From Budorcas taxicolor (Eukaryota > Chordata > Mammalia > Artiodactyla > Bovidae): a stretch of DNA of 64,000 bases. The notes beneath the pieces are model-generated. The model saw only the letters and a program-made list of their open reading frames with translations. It ran no database searches and had not been told where the DNA came from. This document shows positions 20,880-31,689 of the stretch, piece after piece (the stretch's first letter is position 1; each line of letters begins with the position of its first letter). The translations under genes and the position numbers were made by a program. The stretch spans positions 18,397,775 through 18,461,774 of the forward strand of contig NC_068935.1 in NCBI RefSeq assembly GCF_023091745.1. The letters run 5' to 3'.

Positions 20880-21910
20880 AAAAGCTTGGCTTGAAGTCCA
20901 CTGCCTGGGTTCAAACAGTGGTACCATCACTCACTAGCTGGATCATCTTGGGCCGGTTAACTTCCTTGCCAATAAAAAGGGCTAAAACAGTACATACTTC
21001 ATAGTTGTGGTGAGGAATAAATGAATAAAGGCATGTAAACTGCTTATCCCAGTGCTTGATCTAGTGCCTGATCTAGATTTCTGGGAGAAATATCAATAAC
21101 CTCAGATATGCAGATGACACCACCCTTATGGCAGAAAGTGAAGAAGAACTAAAGAGCCTCTTGATGAAAGTGAAAGAGGAGAGTGAAAAAGTTGGCTTAA
21201 AGCTCAACATTCAGAAAACAATGATCATGGCATCCAGTCCCATCACTTCATGGCAAATAGATGGGGAAACAGTGGCTGACTTTATTTTGGGGGGCTCCAA
21301 AATCACTGCAGATTGTGACTGCAGCCATGAAATTAAAAGACACTTACTCCTTGGAAGGAAAGTTATGAGCAACATAGACAGCATATTAGAAAGCAGAGAC
21401 ATTACTTTCCCAGCAAAGGTCCATCTAGTTAAGGCTGTGGTTTTTCCAGTAGTCATGTGAGAGTTGGACTATAAAGAAAGCTGAGCACCGAAGAATTGAT
21501 GCTTTTGAACTGTGGTGTTGGAGAAGACTCTTGAGAGTCCCTTGGACTGCAAGGAGATCCAACCAGTCCATCCCTAAAGGAAATCAGTCCTGAGTGTTCA
21601 TTGAAAGGATTGATGTTGAAGCTGAAAGGCCAATACTTTGGCCACCTGATGCTAAGAGCTGACTCATCTGAAAAGACCCTGATGCTGGGCAAGATTGAAG
21701 GCAGGAGGAGAAGGGGACGACAGAGGATGAGATGGCTGGATGGCATCACCGACTCAAAGGACATGAGTTTGGGTAAACTCCAGAAGTTGGTGATGGACAG
21801 GGAGGCCTGGCGTGCTGTGGTTCATGGGGTCACAAAGAGTCGGACACGACTGAGCAACTGAACTGAAATGAACTAATCTAGAGCAGGCCCACATTCACTG
21901 TTGGCTCTCA
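20880..21910 (+). repeat. MIR SINE split by BovB
   Basis: Plus-strand MIR text at 20880-21077 ('ctgcctgggttcaaacagtgg', 'actcactagctggatcatcttggg') resumes at about 21883-21910 after the BovB insert. Confidence 0.65.
21078..21875 (+). mobile_element. BovB LINE, 5'-truncated, plus strand
   Basis: About 800 bases from within the reverse transcriptase to the 3' end. The first coding words read NLRYADDTTLMAESEEE, so the catalytic YADD box (about 21107-21118) is intact here. Frames continue at 21128-21460, break at a stop near 21459 ('catgtgagagttgg'), and resume to the C-terminus at 21601-21861. Flanked by atctaga at 21071-21077 and 21876-21882. It has no 5' half, no endonuclease and no promoter, so it is dead despite the intact motif. 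Confidence 0.9.
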
Positions 21911-21934
21911 TGACCAATGACTTTGTACTAGGTG

Positions 21935-22112
21935 TTTTATTTACATCCTCAAGTACCACAACTAGATGAGGCAGATACTGCCAGTCTTTATTTCCATCTT
22001 GCAGGTGAGGAGGCTGAAGCTAAGTGAGATAAAGTCCCCCTGCCCCAAGGCAGAACAGAAACCAGGCTTCAAGCCCCTCCCTCCCTGATTCCCAGAGCCA
22101 GTGGTCTTCCCA
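21935..22112 (-). repeat. MIR SINE relic
   Basis: Minus-strand MIR: 'ggtgttttatttacatcctc', 'ccatcttgcaggtgaggaggctgaagc' and 'ccagagccagtggtcttcc'. Confidence 0.7.
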
Positions 22113-22518
22113 TGATGATCCTTATACCCACACTTCTAAAATTTCCTCTGCCTCATTAAAAGCACCAGCCAGGTCAAGACCCACCCTCCTCCAGCATCTC
22201 TACAGTTTCCAGGTATATAGAAAATGGTAGAAGATTTTGAAATGTGCAAAGGAAATGACTGGATATCCTCTCAGTGCAATTCTGGAGGCTTTGCTGATTG
22301 TGTAGGTCCAGTGTCTCATGGAATACAGTTGATTATTGCCATGAATATTGACCAGTTTTTCCTGTTTTACTTTCATTTGTAAATTCATTTTAGCATTCCT
22401 TCCCTGACTATAAATGTGTGTTGAGTTCTCCTTTGCACCAATTGTGATGTCTTTCTGATTTCCTTATGAATGACTTAAACCAAACTTTAAACATGTGTTT
22501 ATTTAAAACAAACATACA
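22113..22518. other. No recognised feature
   Basis: Unique sequence; nothing recognised. Confidence 0.45.
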
Positions 22519-22930
22519 GGGAATTCCCAGGTGGTCCAGTGGTGATGACTCTCTGCTTTCATTGCTGAGAGTGAGGATTTGATTCCTGGTCGGGGAACTA
22601 AGATCCCACAAGCTGCATGGTGTCTGCTGCTACTGCTAAGTCACTTCAGTCGTGCCCGACTCTGTGCGACCCCACAGACAGCAGCCTACCAGGCTCCCCC
22701 GTCCCTGGGATTCTTCAGGCAAGAACACTGGAGTGAGTTGCCATTTCCTTCTCCAATGCATGAAAGTGAAATGTGAAAGTGAAGTCGCTCAGTCGTGTCC
22801 GACTCTTAGCGACCCCATGGACTGCAGCGCACCAGGCTCCTCCGTTCATGGGATTTTCCAGGCAAGAGTACTGGAGTAGGGTGCCATTGCCTTCTTCATG
22901 GTGGCTAAAATAATAATAATAATCAATACA
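22519..22930 (+). mobile_element. CHR SINE split by Bov-A2
   Basis: Plus-strand CHR SINE starting 'gggaattcccaggtggtcc' with 'gattcctggtcggggaacta'. It is interrupted after 'gctgcatggtg' by Bov-A2 and resumes 'catggtggctaaaataataa', ending in an AAT-type tail (22908-22923). Confidence 0.8.
22623..22896 (-). mobile_element. Bov-A2 SINE with 7-bp target duplication
   Basis: Two tandem BovA units on the minus strand, each containing a 'gtcgtgyccgactct' word, joined by the linker 'atgcatgaaagtgaa'. Flanked by catggtg at 22616-22622 and 22897-22903. Confidence 0.9.
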
Positions 22931-23822
22931 AACAAACCAGGGCCAAGTCACATGGCTCTTGAAAAGGGGGATTCTTCTTCTAGGAATCATCCTTGTTCTC
23001 TGCTCATCCAGCCAATGGCCTACCCTGGCCTGAGAGGGATTTACCACAAAGCTACCCTTGGAGACAGTGGAAGTCAAGGGCAAGAATGCTGGCAGAAGGA
23101 TGGGGAGACCTGCAGGCTAGCTCTTGCATGTGAGTTGGACCACAGTGGGTGATACACTTAAGCTCTCCGAGCTTGTGTCCCTTCACATGGAAAGTGGAAT
23201 CTGTAAACTGTAGGTCAAGATTGCCTCTGGGACATTTTGCTTGGCCTTCAGGGAGAGCGGGCCATCCCTCAGTATGTCCAGTCAGCATATGTTGAGCAGC
23301 TGGGGCCTGCGTATGATTCATTCAGCTGGCAGGGGCTCACTATCCCAGGCTCATGGTCCTAGATGCTGAGTTATTGTCTGGGGTTTCTGGATCTGGAACA
23401 GTGCAGGACCAAAGAGCCTGCTCCAGTCAGGTGCAACTTCTAGATTGCTACTGGGATCTGGGGAAAGTATGTGGTCTGGAAGGCAGGGAATGTGTTGGGT
23501 TGCTTCAGGGGTGCATTATTGGAATTAGCCTGAAACCTCTGGGGTGAGCTCAGAACTGGGTTTTCTTCTTGGTGTCCTGTAAAATCCTAGTGCCCCTCAG
23601 GCCAAAGGGTTTCTACCTCACTGGGGGCCTCTGGATTCTCCCTGGTGAAAACGTGCACTGGGTGTTTTGCCGCAGGGCCCATGCTCAAGGGGAGCCCTGA
23701 GCTCTGGATGATCAGGCTATGACTCAGAGATACTTCAACTCCTGTCCCTTCTCTGCACCTCCTACTCAGGCAGAGGATAAAGTCTTTATTCTCCCATCCC
23801 TCAGCAAGAGCAGTGCCTGGGT
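22931..23822. other. Mostly unrecognised; weak MIR-like word
   Basis: 'acacttaagctctccgagcttgtgtcccttcacatggaaagtggaatc' (23153-23200) may be a plus-strand MIR core. The rest is unique, with no gene seen. Confidence 0.4.
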
Positions 23823-23824
23823 TT

Positions 23825-24035
23825 GGGAGAGCTTACCTTGTACCTGGAACCATGTAAGCACTTTCTTCACTAACCCTCACGTGACTCTGTGAGGGAGGTG
23901 CCATTTTGTCATGATTTTACAGAAGAGGCAATGGAAGCTCAGAGCACTGAGGTGATGTACTCAAAGGTCACATTGGTAGTCAGTTTGTGGAGTCTGGATT
24001 CAAATACAGGTCTGTCTAACTTTTGAAATGCCTCA
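23825..24035 (-). repeat. MIR SINE relic
   Basis: Minus-strand MIR: 'ctaaccctcacgtgactctgtgagggaggtgcc', 'ttttacagaagaggcaatggaagctcagag' and 'gattcaaatacaggtctgtctaac'. Confidence 0.75.
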
Positions 24036-24598
24036 CTGCTCATGTGATATCAATGACACAATCCTGGGCAAGTGTGAGGGAGAGGGACAGGAAAGGGGGG
24101 GAAAGGGCAATTTGCTTGAGACTCCAGAGTGTCCCATGGAAGCTCCAGAATCTTCTTGGAGTTAGGATTGGGTGGGACTTTGTGAGTTGCTCAGGGTACT
24201 GGAAAGGCAGCCCACCCCAGCTTGCAGTGGTCCTCCCTAGCCATTGGCTACAGCAGCACAGGTCACAAAAGAGAGCTCCAGTGCCCTTTTAGGGATCATG
24301 GAAGAATTCATCAGAAAGCACTCTGGCCTTTCAAGCAGAAAGTGGCATCAGAGGCATCAGAGACATCAGAGGCAGTTTAGAAAGAGCCTAGATAGATGAG
24401 GTGGACATCTGTCACTTTTTTCTGGCCACCTAATATTGAAAGCCTTTCCTCTGTTTGGGACCCCTGGCCTGGTCTGTTTTGTGCCTCTTGTACCTACCAC
24501 TGCTGAGTCAAAACACAGGGCCTGGTAGCCAGTATTACTCCATTACACATTTATTGCTTAACTAACTGGGGTCAAACTCAGGTCTGACTCTAAAACAC
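24036..24598. other. No recognised feature
   Basis: Unique sequence apart from a short imperfect repeat of 'atcagaggc/atcagagac' at 24348-24376. Confidence 0.45.
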
Positions 24599-24659
24599 AT
24601 GCTTTAAAAATTTATTATGAAAATTTTCATACAGACAGAAGTAGAATAGTATACTACTA

Positions 24660-24822
24660 CTATATATAAAATAGGTAAACAAGGACCTACTGCAATAGCA
24701 CAGGGAACTATATTCAGTATCTTATCCTATAATGGAAGAGAATCTGAAAAAGAATGTATGTGTGTATATGTAACTGAATCACTTTGCTGAAAGTGATTGA
24801 AACTAACACAACATTGTAAAGT
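24660..24822 (+). mobile_element. L1 LINE 3' end fragment
   Basis: Plus-strand artiodactyl L1 end: 'acaaggacctactgcaatagcacagg', 'cctataatggaagagaatctg', 'gaatcactttgctgaaa' and 'actaacacaacattgtaaa'. Confidence 0.8.
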
Positions 24823-24829
24823 TACTCTT

Positions 24830-25043
24830 TGTTATTGTTGTTTAGTCACTCAGTCGTGTCCGACTCTTTTGCAACTCCATGGACTGTAGCCTGCCAGGCT
24901 CCTCTGTCCATGGGATTTCCCAGGCAGGAGTTTACTGGAGTGGATTGCCATTTCCTTCTTCAGGGGATCATCCCAACCCAGGGATTGAATCTGCGTCTCC
25001 TGCACTGCAGGTGGATTCTTTACTGCTGAGTCACCTGGGAAGC
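24830..25043 (-). mobile_element. Bov-tA SINE
   Basis: Minus-strand Bov-tA from 'gttattgttgtttagtcact' to the head 'gagtcacctgggaagc'. Flanking repeats are imperfect (gttactctt / gctacttta). Confidence 0.88.
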
Positions 25044-25414
25044 TACTTTAATTTAAAAAAAAATTGGAGAAAGAAAAAAAAATTAGAATAGTGTGAAATC
25101 CCTGTGTACCCATTACCAGATTCAATAGCTATCAAGATTATTTTCATGTTAGCTTTATTTATCTTTTTCTTTTTCTCTTTTCTTTAAGGCCTTGCCTTAA
25201 TATTTGGAAGGAAATCCCAGGTGTTATATCATTTACCTCTACATACTTCATGACACATCTAAAACAATTAGATTGCCCCTAACCAAACTAACAAAAACTT
25301 TAAAACCATGCTCTTGAGCACTACAGGCTAGCTTCCATTCTGCTTTCCCAGCCCCCAGTAGGAAGCATTTCTCAGGCATCTGCTCTGTTCCTCCTTGAAG
25401 CTGGAATTACAGTT

Positions 25415-25545
25415 TGATGTGTATTGGGTACTCGCAATGTGTCCTCTTAGGTAAGCAGGGGGCCTAACTGCCATCTCTCTGACTTCTCCAAGGTCACGCA
25501 GTCAATTAGTAGCTGATGAATGAGACTCAAGCACTGCAGCTGGGT
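25415..25545 (-). repeat. Weak MIR-like fragment
   Basis: 'cttctccaaggtcacgcagtcaattagtagctgatga' resembles the minus-strand MIR core. Strongly diverged. Confidence 0.45.
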
Positions 25546-27158
25546 CTATACAGCCCCAAACACAGTTTGCAATGAGATGAAGCGAAGGGACCTCAGTCCT
25601 GGGGACAGTCCTGCATGGTTTCTGTTGCTGTTGAAATCCTGTCACTCAGCCTCAAGCAAGTCCTTCATCTGGAACAGTTTGATCATGACTGTTCAGGACT
25701 GCCTGATTGAGGGGCTCCATGGGGCTCCTAGGGCTGTTCTCCTTCATCTGATTGGAATGTGTCTGCCGCCTACAGCCAGGCCTGCCACAGCCTGGAACTT
25801 CTCTCCTCTTCTTTCCCTGTTCTAGAGCTGACTCAGAGGAGGGCGGGGTGCTCATCATTCTTCTCTTTCTAGGCTTTGACTTGCTATCTGCCAAAGCAGA
25901 AGACTCAGAGCATCACAGGTCAAGACAGTGCAAATTCGAGAAGCAGTTAAACTAGCTCAGCTGCTTTTCTGTTCTTGCTCCCTTCTTTTTTCAGAGACTT
26001 TACTTAGGTGACCGGGCTCTCCTGAGCTTGACCTCCATTTCTAATTCCTCAAACCTCTTCCACTCCCTTTAATCTCCCACCCAGATTTCCCAGATAAGTC
26101 TCTCAGAGCATTGCATTCCAAAATGAAAATTGACTAGTACAGAGCAAGAATCCTGGCTCTGGGCTGGTGGAGGGTTGATCAGTCTGGTCCAACTGGGACA
26201 ACAGGAATGAATCACTGAGTATTTAAGGGAGAAGGAATTCAGTGCAGGGAATTGGTTACCCAGCTGATGAGAGAGCTTCAGTGCCAAGCCAAGGACAATG
26301 AGGCTACCCGGAGATTAGCCACAGCAAGAAGCTCCTACACTAGAAGTGAGGGAGCTAGGTTGCTCGGTGGAAACTGGAGCCACAAGAGAGACACAGTCAC
26401 TGTGGGGGACATCACGTGAGGCAGAGAAGGAAGGAGAGAAATAGCCCAGCTTCGTTCTCCCTCCTGCTTTTCAAGTCCTACAGGTGCCTTCCATTGGCAA
26501 AACCCACCAGAACCTGGGAAACAGCCTGCAGGGGTCCACTCATCCCCCTCCCCTCTCTGTCCTCTCCTGCTACAATATCAGCAGAGAAGGGAAGAGGAAG
26601 GGATGGATTGTGGGCAAACAGGCCTGGGAACAGCAAGCAACTACTGATTGGTTATATATTCCTCCTTCCACCCCCCACCTCCAATGCATTTGGATCTAAC
26701 GGGGTCTACCTGAAAAAAGTGCTTTCACCCAAAGCCAACAAGAAAGAGGGTTGTAAGTTGGAGGGTGGGGGTGGAGCTTGAACCTGCTTCCTTGACTAGC
26801 TACTTGCAAGTCTTATCCAGATTCTAGCCAATTCTCTTATTTCGCCTCCCACTGCACGCACCCTTCTGCCCTCCTCCCCACCCACACACACACTCAGAGT
26901 CCAACAAAGATAGGCCACTTTGCTTTCTGGCAATGTGTGACACATTTATTAGATCCCAGGACCATGTAAAACCAACCTTCTTGCTGGCAGGGTTTTGGCT
27001 TGGCAGCAAGGCTCTGAATTACAATGCTGTGAGGCTGGTGAACCTGCTGGCATCACAGTCCAGAAAACATACCTCCTGATTCTCCAGGTGCTCAGCAAGT
27101 TCAAAGGTGTAGGTGAAGGGAGATGCCTGGGAGGGGCGAAAGAAAAGCGCCGATCTAC
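25546..27158. other. Repeat-poor unique sequence (1.6 kb)
   Basis: No gene recognised. Open frames of 101 and 121 codons (25520-25825, 26416-26781) show no family features. 26190-26400 may be an old repeat ('tcagtgcagggaattggttacccagctgatg') that I cannot name. Confidence 0.4.
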
Positions 27159-27159
27159 A

Positions 27160-27470
27160 TGCTTTCCACCCTCTTTATCTCATTTCATCTTCACAGTCTC
27201 CCAAGGTAATTGCCCTTCTACCTATTTTTTTTTTTTGAAAAATAAAAAATATTTAAACTTTGGAGTAATTCTAGATTTACACAACAGTTGCAAGGATAAC
27301 CCAGTTTCCCCCGATGTTAACACCTTACATAACCATCTCAGGTCTGTTTTTACAAATGAGAAAATGGGGGCTCAGAGAGGTTAAGTGATTTATCCAAGGT
27401 CACAGAGCAAGGACACAGCAGAAGAAACAAACATAAACCCAGGTCGCTCTTATTGCCTTACACCTTTGGG
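27160..27470 (-). repeat. MIR SINE split by an L1 fragment
   Basis: Left part 'tctcatttcatcttcacagtctcccaaggtaattgccc'; right part 'caaatgagaaaatgggggctcagagaggttaagtgatt' and 'aaacccaggtcgctcttattgcc'. The L1 piece lies between them. Confidence 0.7.
27222..27347 (-). mobile_element. L1 LINE fragment nested in MIR
   Basis: 'aaatatttaaactttggagtaattctagatttac' and 'gatgttaacaccttacataacc' are the reverse complement of an L1M 3' region, preceded by a T13 tract that marks the tail. Confidence 0.65.
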
Positions 27471-27818
27471 TTGAATTATTTGTTTCCATCTCATTAGGTG
27501 GGAAGTCACTCTCTGATCCCAGAGCCCTTCACTTCACCTTGGAGTTGACTTGCAAACTTTATCAGAAAGCACTTCTTCCCCAGAGCCACAGAATGGTATC
27601 ACTAAAACGTATGTCTGAGGCCGTTTAATGCAGGGAAGGCAAATAAAGTTCATTTCACTTGCCAACTTTAATTGAGCAGTAGAGGCTATTTGGGATCTGG
27701 CATTGAGAATGATTCTGTTTGCTCCTTAGGAACAAGTGCTGTGATTGATTGTTGATGCCTGTCTTGAATGTTGATTAGGAGACCGGAGGAAGTCATATGA
27801 TGCACTAGCCACCCTTCA
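27471..27818. other. No recognised feature
   Basis: Unique sequence; nothing recognised. Confidence 0.45.
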
Positions 27819-27819
27819 G

Positions 27820-27950
27820 CAGATCTCCTCATTTTACAGAGTGTCTGAGGTCAAAAGAGGAAACAGTATCTTTGCCTCATTAGTGGTGCAGCTCAGAACA
27901 GAACCTAGGCTTCTGACTCAGAGTCTTGGGTTCTTTCTGCTTTACAATGG
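27820..27950 (-). repeat. MIR SINE fragment
   Basis: 'cctcattttacagagtgtctgaggtcaaa' and 'gaacctaggcttctgactcagagtcttgggttctttctgc' match minus-strand MIR. Confidence 0.6.
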
Positions 27951-28009
27951 ATGTGCAGTAACAATAATGATAACTACCACTTGATGAGTGTCTGGTCACT
28001 GCCAGGCAT

Positions 28010-28227
28010 GAAAGAAAGTGAAAGTGAAGTCACTTCGGCCGTGTCCAACTCATTGCGACCCCATAGACTGTAGACTACCAGGTTCCTCCATCCATGGGAT
28101 TTTCCAGGCAAGAGTACTGGAGTGGGTTGCCATTTCCTTCTCCAGAGGATCTTCCCGACCGAGGGATCAAACCTGGGTCTCCCGCATTTTAGGCAGATGC
28201 TTTACCATCTGAGCCACCAGGGAAGCC
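28010..28227 (-). mobile_element. Bov-tA SINE
   Basis: Minus-strand Bov-tA with a gaaagtgaaagtgaagt tail side and the head 'ccatctgagccaccagggaa'. No clean target duplication seen. Confidence 0.9.
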
Positions 28228-28290
28228 TAAGCACCTTCCAACTTCCATTCCTTACCTTCAATCCTCACAACAACCCTGTGAGGGCGGTAT

Positions 28291-28560
28291 GATGCTGCTG
28301 CTGCTGCTGCTAAGTCACTTCAGTCGTGTCTGACTCTGGGCGACTCCGTAGACGGCAACCCACCAGGCTCCTCTATCCTTGGGATTCTCCAGGCAAGAAT
28401 ACTGGAGTCGATTGCCATTTCCTTCTCCAATGCATGCATGCATGCTAAGTCGCTTCAGTTGTGTCCAACTCTGTGCGACCCCATTGACAGCAGCCCACCA
28501 GGCTCCTCTGTCCGCTGAATTCTCTAGGCAAGAGTACTGGAGAAGCCATTTCCTTCTCCA
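28291..28560 (-). mobile_element. Bov-A2 SINE with perfect 13-bp target duplication
   Basis: Dimeric Bov-A2 with a (GCT)6 run at its tail side (28293-28310) and an atgcatgcatgcatg linker. Flanked by gtgagggcggtat at 28278-28290 and 28561-28573. Confidence 0.95.
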
Positions 28561-28705
28561 GTGAGGGCGGTATATTTATCTCCAATGTACCTAGACTTGG
28601 GGAAGTTAAAAAAAACTTGTCTAAGGCCCACAGCAAGCAAGTACTAAAGCTGAAATTTAAACGGAGAACAGTCTGGTTCCCAAAGTGTAAAACCTGGGTT
28701 CCGAC

Positions 28706-29371
28706 TTCCTGCAGACACAATGTTGCATTTGCCCTCACAACCTGCAGCAGGTGGAGATGACCCTGGCCACGTTGACTTGGTTAGCACTAAACTACGCTAA
28801 AAAAAACCCCATCATTTTTGTTCTTACTAATTTTCTAAGAACATTTGCTTTCAGGCCCTTAGCTAGATGGAACTGATTTGTTTGGGCTGTTTCATGTTAG
28901 ATGTGTTAAAAATTGACATGTTAGGAGAGCTGACGTGAAAGGTGACCTAGTTTCCTTGTAAATAAATGATTAATATAACCTCATTGTGTGGCGAGACTGT
29001 ATTACTGATTCTCTCACTTGGGAGGCTTAGAAAAACAACAGGTCAGACAATAATATCCATGCTAGCATCAGATGATAGTGTGGGATGACCATGGATGAGT
29101 CAGGGGGTTCAGAAGATAATTAACAAAGAGGGAGCTCTATGGAGTCCAAAGAGAATTTAAAAAACGTTCCTTCTCTAACCTGACTATCTGAGATTATTAT
29201 ATAGCAAAGGCAATGAATAGGAGAGGGGGAAGATGTGGGTTCATTCAAGTGATTTGCTAAGACATTTTAAAGAAATTGACAGGGATCAAATTTCAAAGGG
29301 AAGACATTCAGTTCAACTGACCATGTTACAGCAACTCAACAGTGATTAGGGATAGATGACATGTGGCTGTG
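28706..29371. other. No recognised feature
   Basis: Unique AT-rich sequence; no gene recognised. Confidence 0.45.
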
Positions 29372-29633
29372 TCAATGGCACCCCACTCCAGTACTCCTGC
29401 CTAGAAAATCCCATGGATGGAGGAGCCTGGTGGGCTGCAGTCCATGGGGTAGCTGAGGGTCGGACACGACTGAGCAACTTCACTTTCACTTTTCACTTTC
29501 ATGCATTGGAGAAGGAAATGGCAACCCACTCCAGTACTCCTGCCTGGAGAATCCCAGGGATGGGGGAGCCTGGTGGGCTGCCGTCTATGGGGTCACACAG
29601 TCGGACACGACTGAAGTGACTTAGCAGTAGCAG
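29372..29633 (+). mobile_element. Bov-A2 SINE
   Basis: Plus-strand dimer: two 'ccactccagtactcctgcct' starts, joined by 'cactttcatgcattggaga', and ending 'gactgaagtgacttagcag'. Confidence 0.9.
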
Positions 29634-30058
29634 TGGCCTACACACTTAGGGCAGGTATGACAATACTACACACCCAAGTTTTAGCAGGATAGTGGAGAAT
29701 TTCTTCTCTACAGATATGGATACACGTTAGAAAAATGCTTCTGTGAAACAGTATTATGTGCCACTGTATATGTATCTTGTATGCCATATATTACTGTCAA
29801 TGTCAGGCTAAATTTTCAAATAGCATGGACGTCTCTGTAATAGCAAATGCACCAATTATCCACCTGTAGTCACTTCAGTGGCCAAAATGATTCTAAATAT
29901 GAGGAGTCCCTTCCTAAAGACCGCATCGGGACCTTATTTTTTATGGCTCCGGGGTCTTTTCAAAATGTTTCTTGCCCATGCCACGTTGGTTGTTATAAAT
30001 CTTGAATGTCATCTCTTGGCTCAGAGGTGTCACTCAAGAGTCCTCTACCCCATCTGAC
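29634..30058. other. No recognised feature
   Basis: Unique sequence; nothing recognised. Confidence 0.45.
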
Positions 30059-30059
30059 T

Positions 30060-30440
30060 CCTCCCCCAGGGTAATTTCTCACTAATCTTCGCTGTTCCAG
30101 TTCCATCTAAACCTGCCCTGTTCTGTTACTCAACATATGCTATTCTCTTCCCTTGGAATATACTTTCTTATCCTGTCTGCCTAACAGCTGCTACTTGTCC
30201 TTCAAGTTCTACCTCAGCTTTCTTCTTTGGGAAGGTTTCTCAGTGCCCTCAGGAGTCTCTCCGGCCCTCTTGGATCCACCACTTTTATAATGTGTTCCAT
30301 CAAGTGGCTGGAGTATGTTGCATCTTTGCCCACCAGAATGTGAGTCCCTTGAGAACAAGGACTTTTTTTTTTTTTTCATATCTGACTCTCCAGGATAGAA
30401 GGAGAGGTTCAGGGCTTGCATGTTGAATGAATTAATGAAA
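30060..30440 (+). mobile_element. L2 LINE relic
   Basis: Plus-strand L2: 'gctattctcttcccttggaata', 'cttgtccttcaagttctacctcag', 'gaatgtgagtcccttgagaacaaggac' and 'tgaatgaattaatgaaag'. An internal T15 tract begins at 30363. Confidence 0.75.
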
Positions 30441-30519
30441 GTCCCAGTTATCTTCAGAAGCTATTTTGAGGGCTTTCAAATTGGGTCTCCCTTTTTTGCC
30501 AAGAGGTGGTAAGAACTGG

Positions 30520-30832
30520 CCAGATGGATTTGATACTTAATGAGTTTCTACTAAGTACCAGACATTGTGCTGAATATTTTACATGCACGATCTCACATCT
30601 GAAAGAGATGTTTTTAATGTCCATCTGTATTTAACAAATGTTGTTGTTGTTTAGTTGCTAAGTCATGTCCCACTCTTTGCGACCCCATGGACTACAGCAT
30701 GCCACACTTGGCTGTCCTTCACTATGAGGAAATGTAAATTCAGAGTAGTGACTTGCCCAGGGTCATGTTGCTGGGAAGTTGCAAAGCCATGATTTGAACC
30801 TAGGCTGTTGGTCTCCAGTGCCTGCTCTCCTT
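30520..30832 (-). repeat. MIR SINE split by a BovB tail fragment
   Basis: 'gagtttctactaagtaccagacattgtgctgaata' at the left and 'agagtagtgacttgcccagggtcatg' at the right are minus-strand MIR halves. Confidence 0.65.
30640..30725 (-). mobile_element. BovB/Bov-tA 3'-end fragment
   Basis: 'ttgttgttgtttagttgcta', 'agtcatgtcccactctttgc' and 'gaccccatggactacagcat' are the last 80 or so bases shared by the BovB and Bov-tA 3' ends. Extremely 5'-truncated. Confidence 0.7.
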
Positions 30833-31250
30833 TTTGTGTATGGAGGGTGGGGTCTCTTCTGGGTAATACAGTGACATAAGTCAAGCTTGTCTTTGGTGTC
30901 TTCAGGCTTGTAAGGTGTCTCAGGGACTCTGTGTCACAGTGTCACCCACCCCTGTAGCCACTACTATGGGGCCTACCAGGTAGCCCATCCCATTGGGAGC
31001 TTTGTCCTTTGCAACTCCTCTGAGACTTTGACTTCTGGGCTGTGCTAAACTTTTCCAGAGCACATGTTTACATGTTAATGCAATCTTTAACCCAGGAGCA
31101 AACGGCCCCTGTGTAAGCTGTCGGGGGGGGGGGGGGGGGGGGGCTCTGGTTATGGGGAGCGGGGGTACAGGTTGCTCTGGGCATCTCTTTCAACAGACAC
31201 GTGGGGGCCCCTCCTACATTTTCAAGGTGCTTGGTGCCTACCTCGGAGGG
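30833..31250. other. Unique sequence with poly(G) tract
   Basis: No gene or repeat family recognised. Includes the G21 tract listed separately. Confidence 0.45.
31123..31143 (+). repeat. Poly(G)21 homopolymer
   Basis: Twenty-one consecutive G residues. It can form G-quadruplexes. Its length may also be unreliable in an assembly. Confidence 0.9.
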
Positions 31251-31252
31251 CT

Positions 31253-31440
31253 GAGAGCTCTGGAGTCAGACCAACAAGTGTTTTAATCTGGCTTCACCGT
31301 TCCAGGATGAATTGTGTCATTTGTCACAAATTACTTAACCTCATCGAGCCTCCCATTCCTCTTTTGTCACATGGATCTCATAATACTTCTCATCTCCTGG
31401 GGAGGTTGTGAGGATGACAGGAGACAACACAGCCACTGTG
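31253..31440 (+). repeat. MIR SINE relic
   Basis: Plus-strand MIR: 'gagctctggagtcagaccaac', 'cacaaattacttaacctcatcgagcctcccattcc' and 'gttgtgaggatgacaggaga'. Confidence 0.75.
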
Positions 31441-31453
31441 TGTAGCGCAAAAT

Positions 31454-31673
31454 GTTGTTCTTATTTAGTCGCTCAGTTGTGTCTGACTCTGTGACCCTCT
31501 GGGTGACCTTATGGACCATAGCCCACCAGGCTCCTCCGTCCATGGGATTTTCCAGGCAAGAATACTGGAGTGGGTTGCCATGCCCTCCTCCAGGGGATCT
31601 TCCTGACCCAGGGATCGAACCCGCATCTACTGCACTGTAGGCAGTTCTTTACCCCTGAGCCACCAGGGAAGCC
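31454..31673 (-). mobile_element. Bov-tA SINE with target duplication
   Basis: Minus-strand Bov-tA ending with the head 'gagccaccagggaagcc'. Flanks tgtagcgcaaaat (31441-31453) and tgtagtacagaat (31674-31686) agree at 10 of 13 bases. Confidence 0.9.
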
Positions 31674-31689
31674 TGTAGTACAGAATAAT

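Larger units (their letters stand above)
24600..25300 (-). mobile_element. Old L1 LINE relic with two inserts
   Basis: 'aaaatttattatgaaaattttcatacagacagaagtagaatag' (24605-24650) and 'gtgtgaaatccctgtgtacccattaccagattcaa...' (25090-25300) are two parts of one minus-strand L1M 3' region. A younger L1 3' end and a Bov-tA lie between them. Confidence 0.6.
27955..28705 (-). repeat. MIR SINE split by Bov-tA and Bov-A2
   Basis: MIR pieces at 27955-28009, 28228-28290 ('cttcaatcctcacaacaaccctgtgagg') and 28574-28705 ('ggaagttaaaaaaaacttgtctaaggcccac') read as one minus-strand element once both SINEs are removed. Confidence 0.7.
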
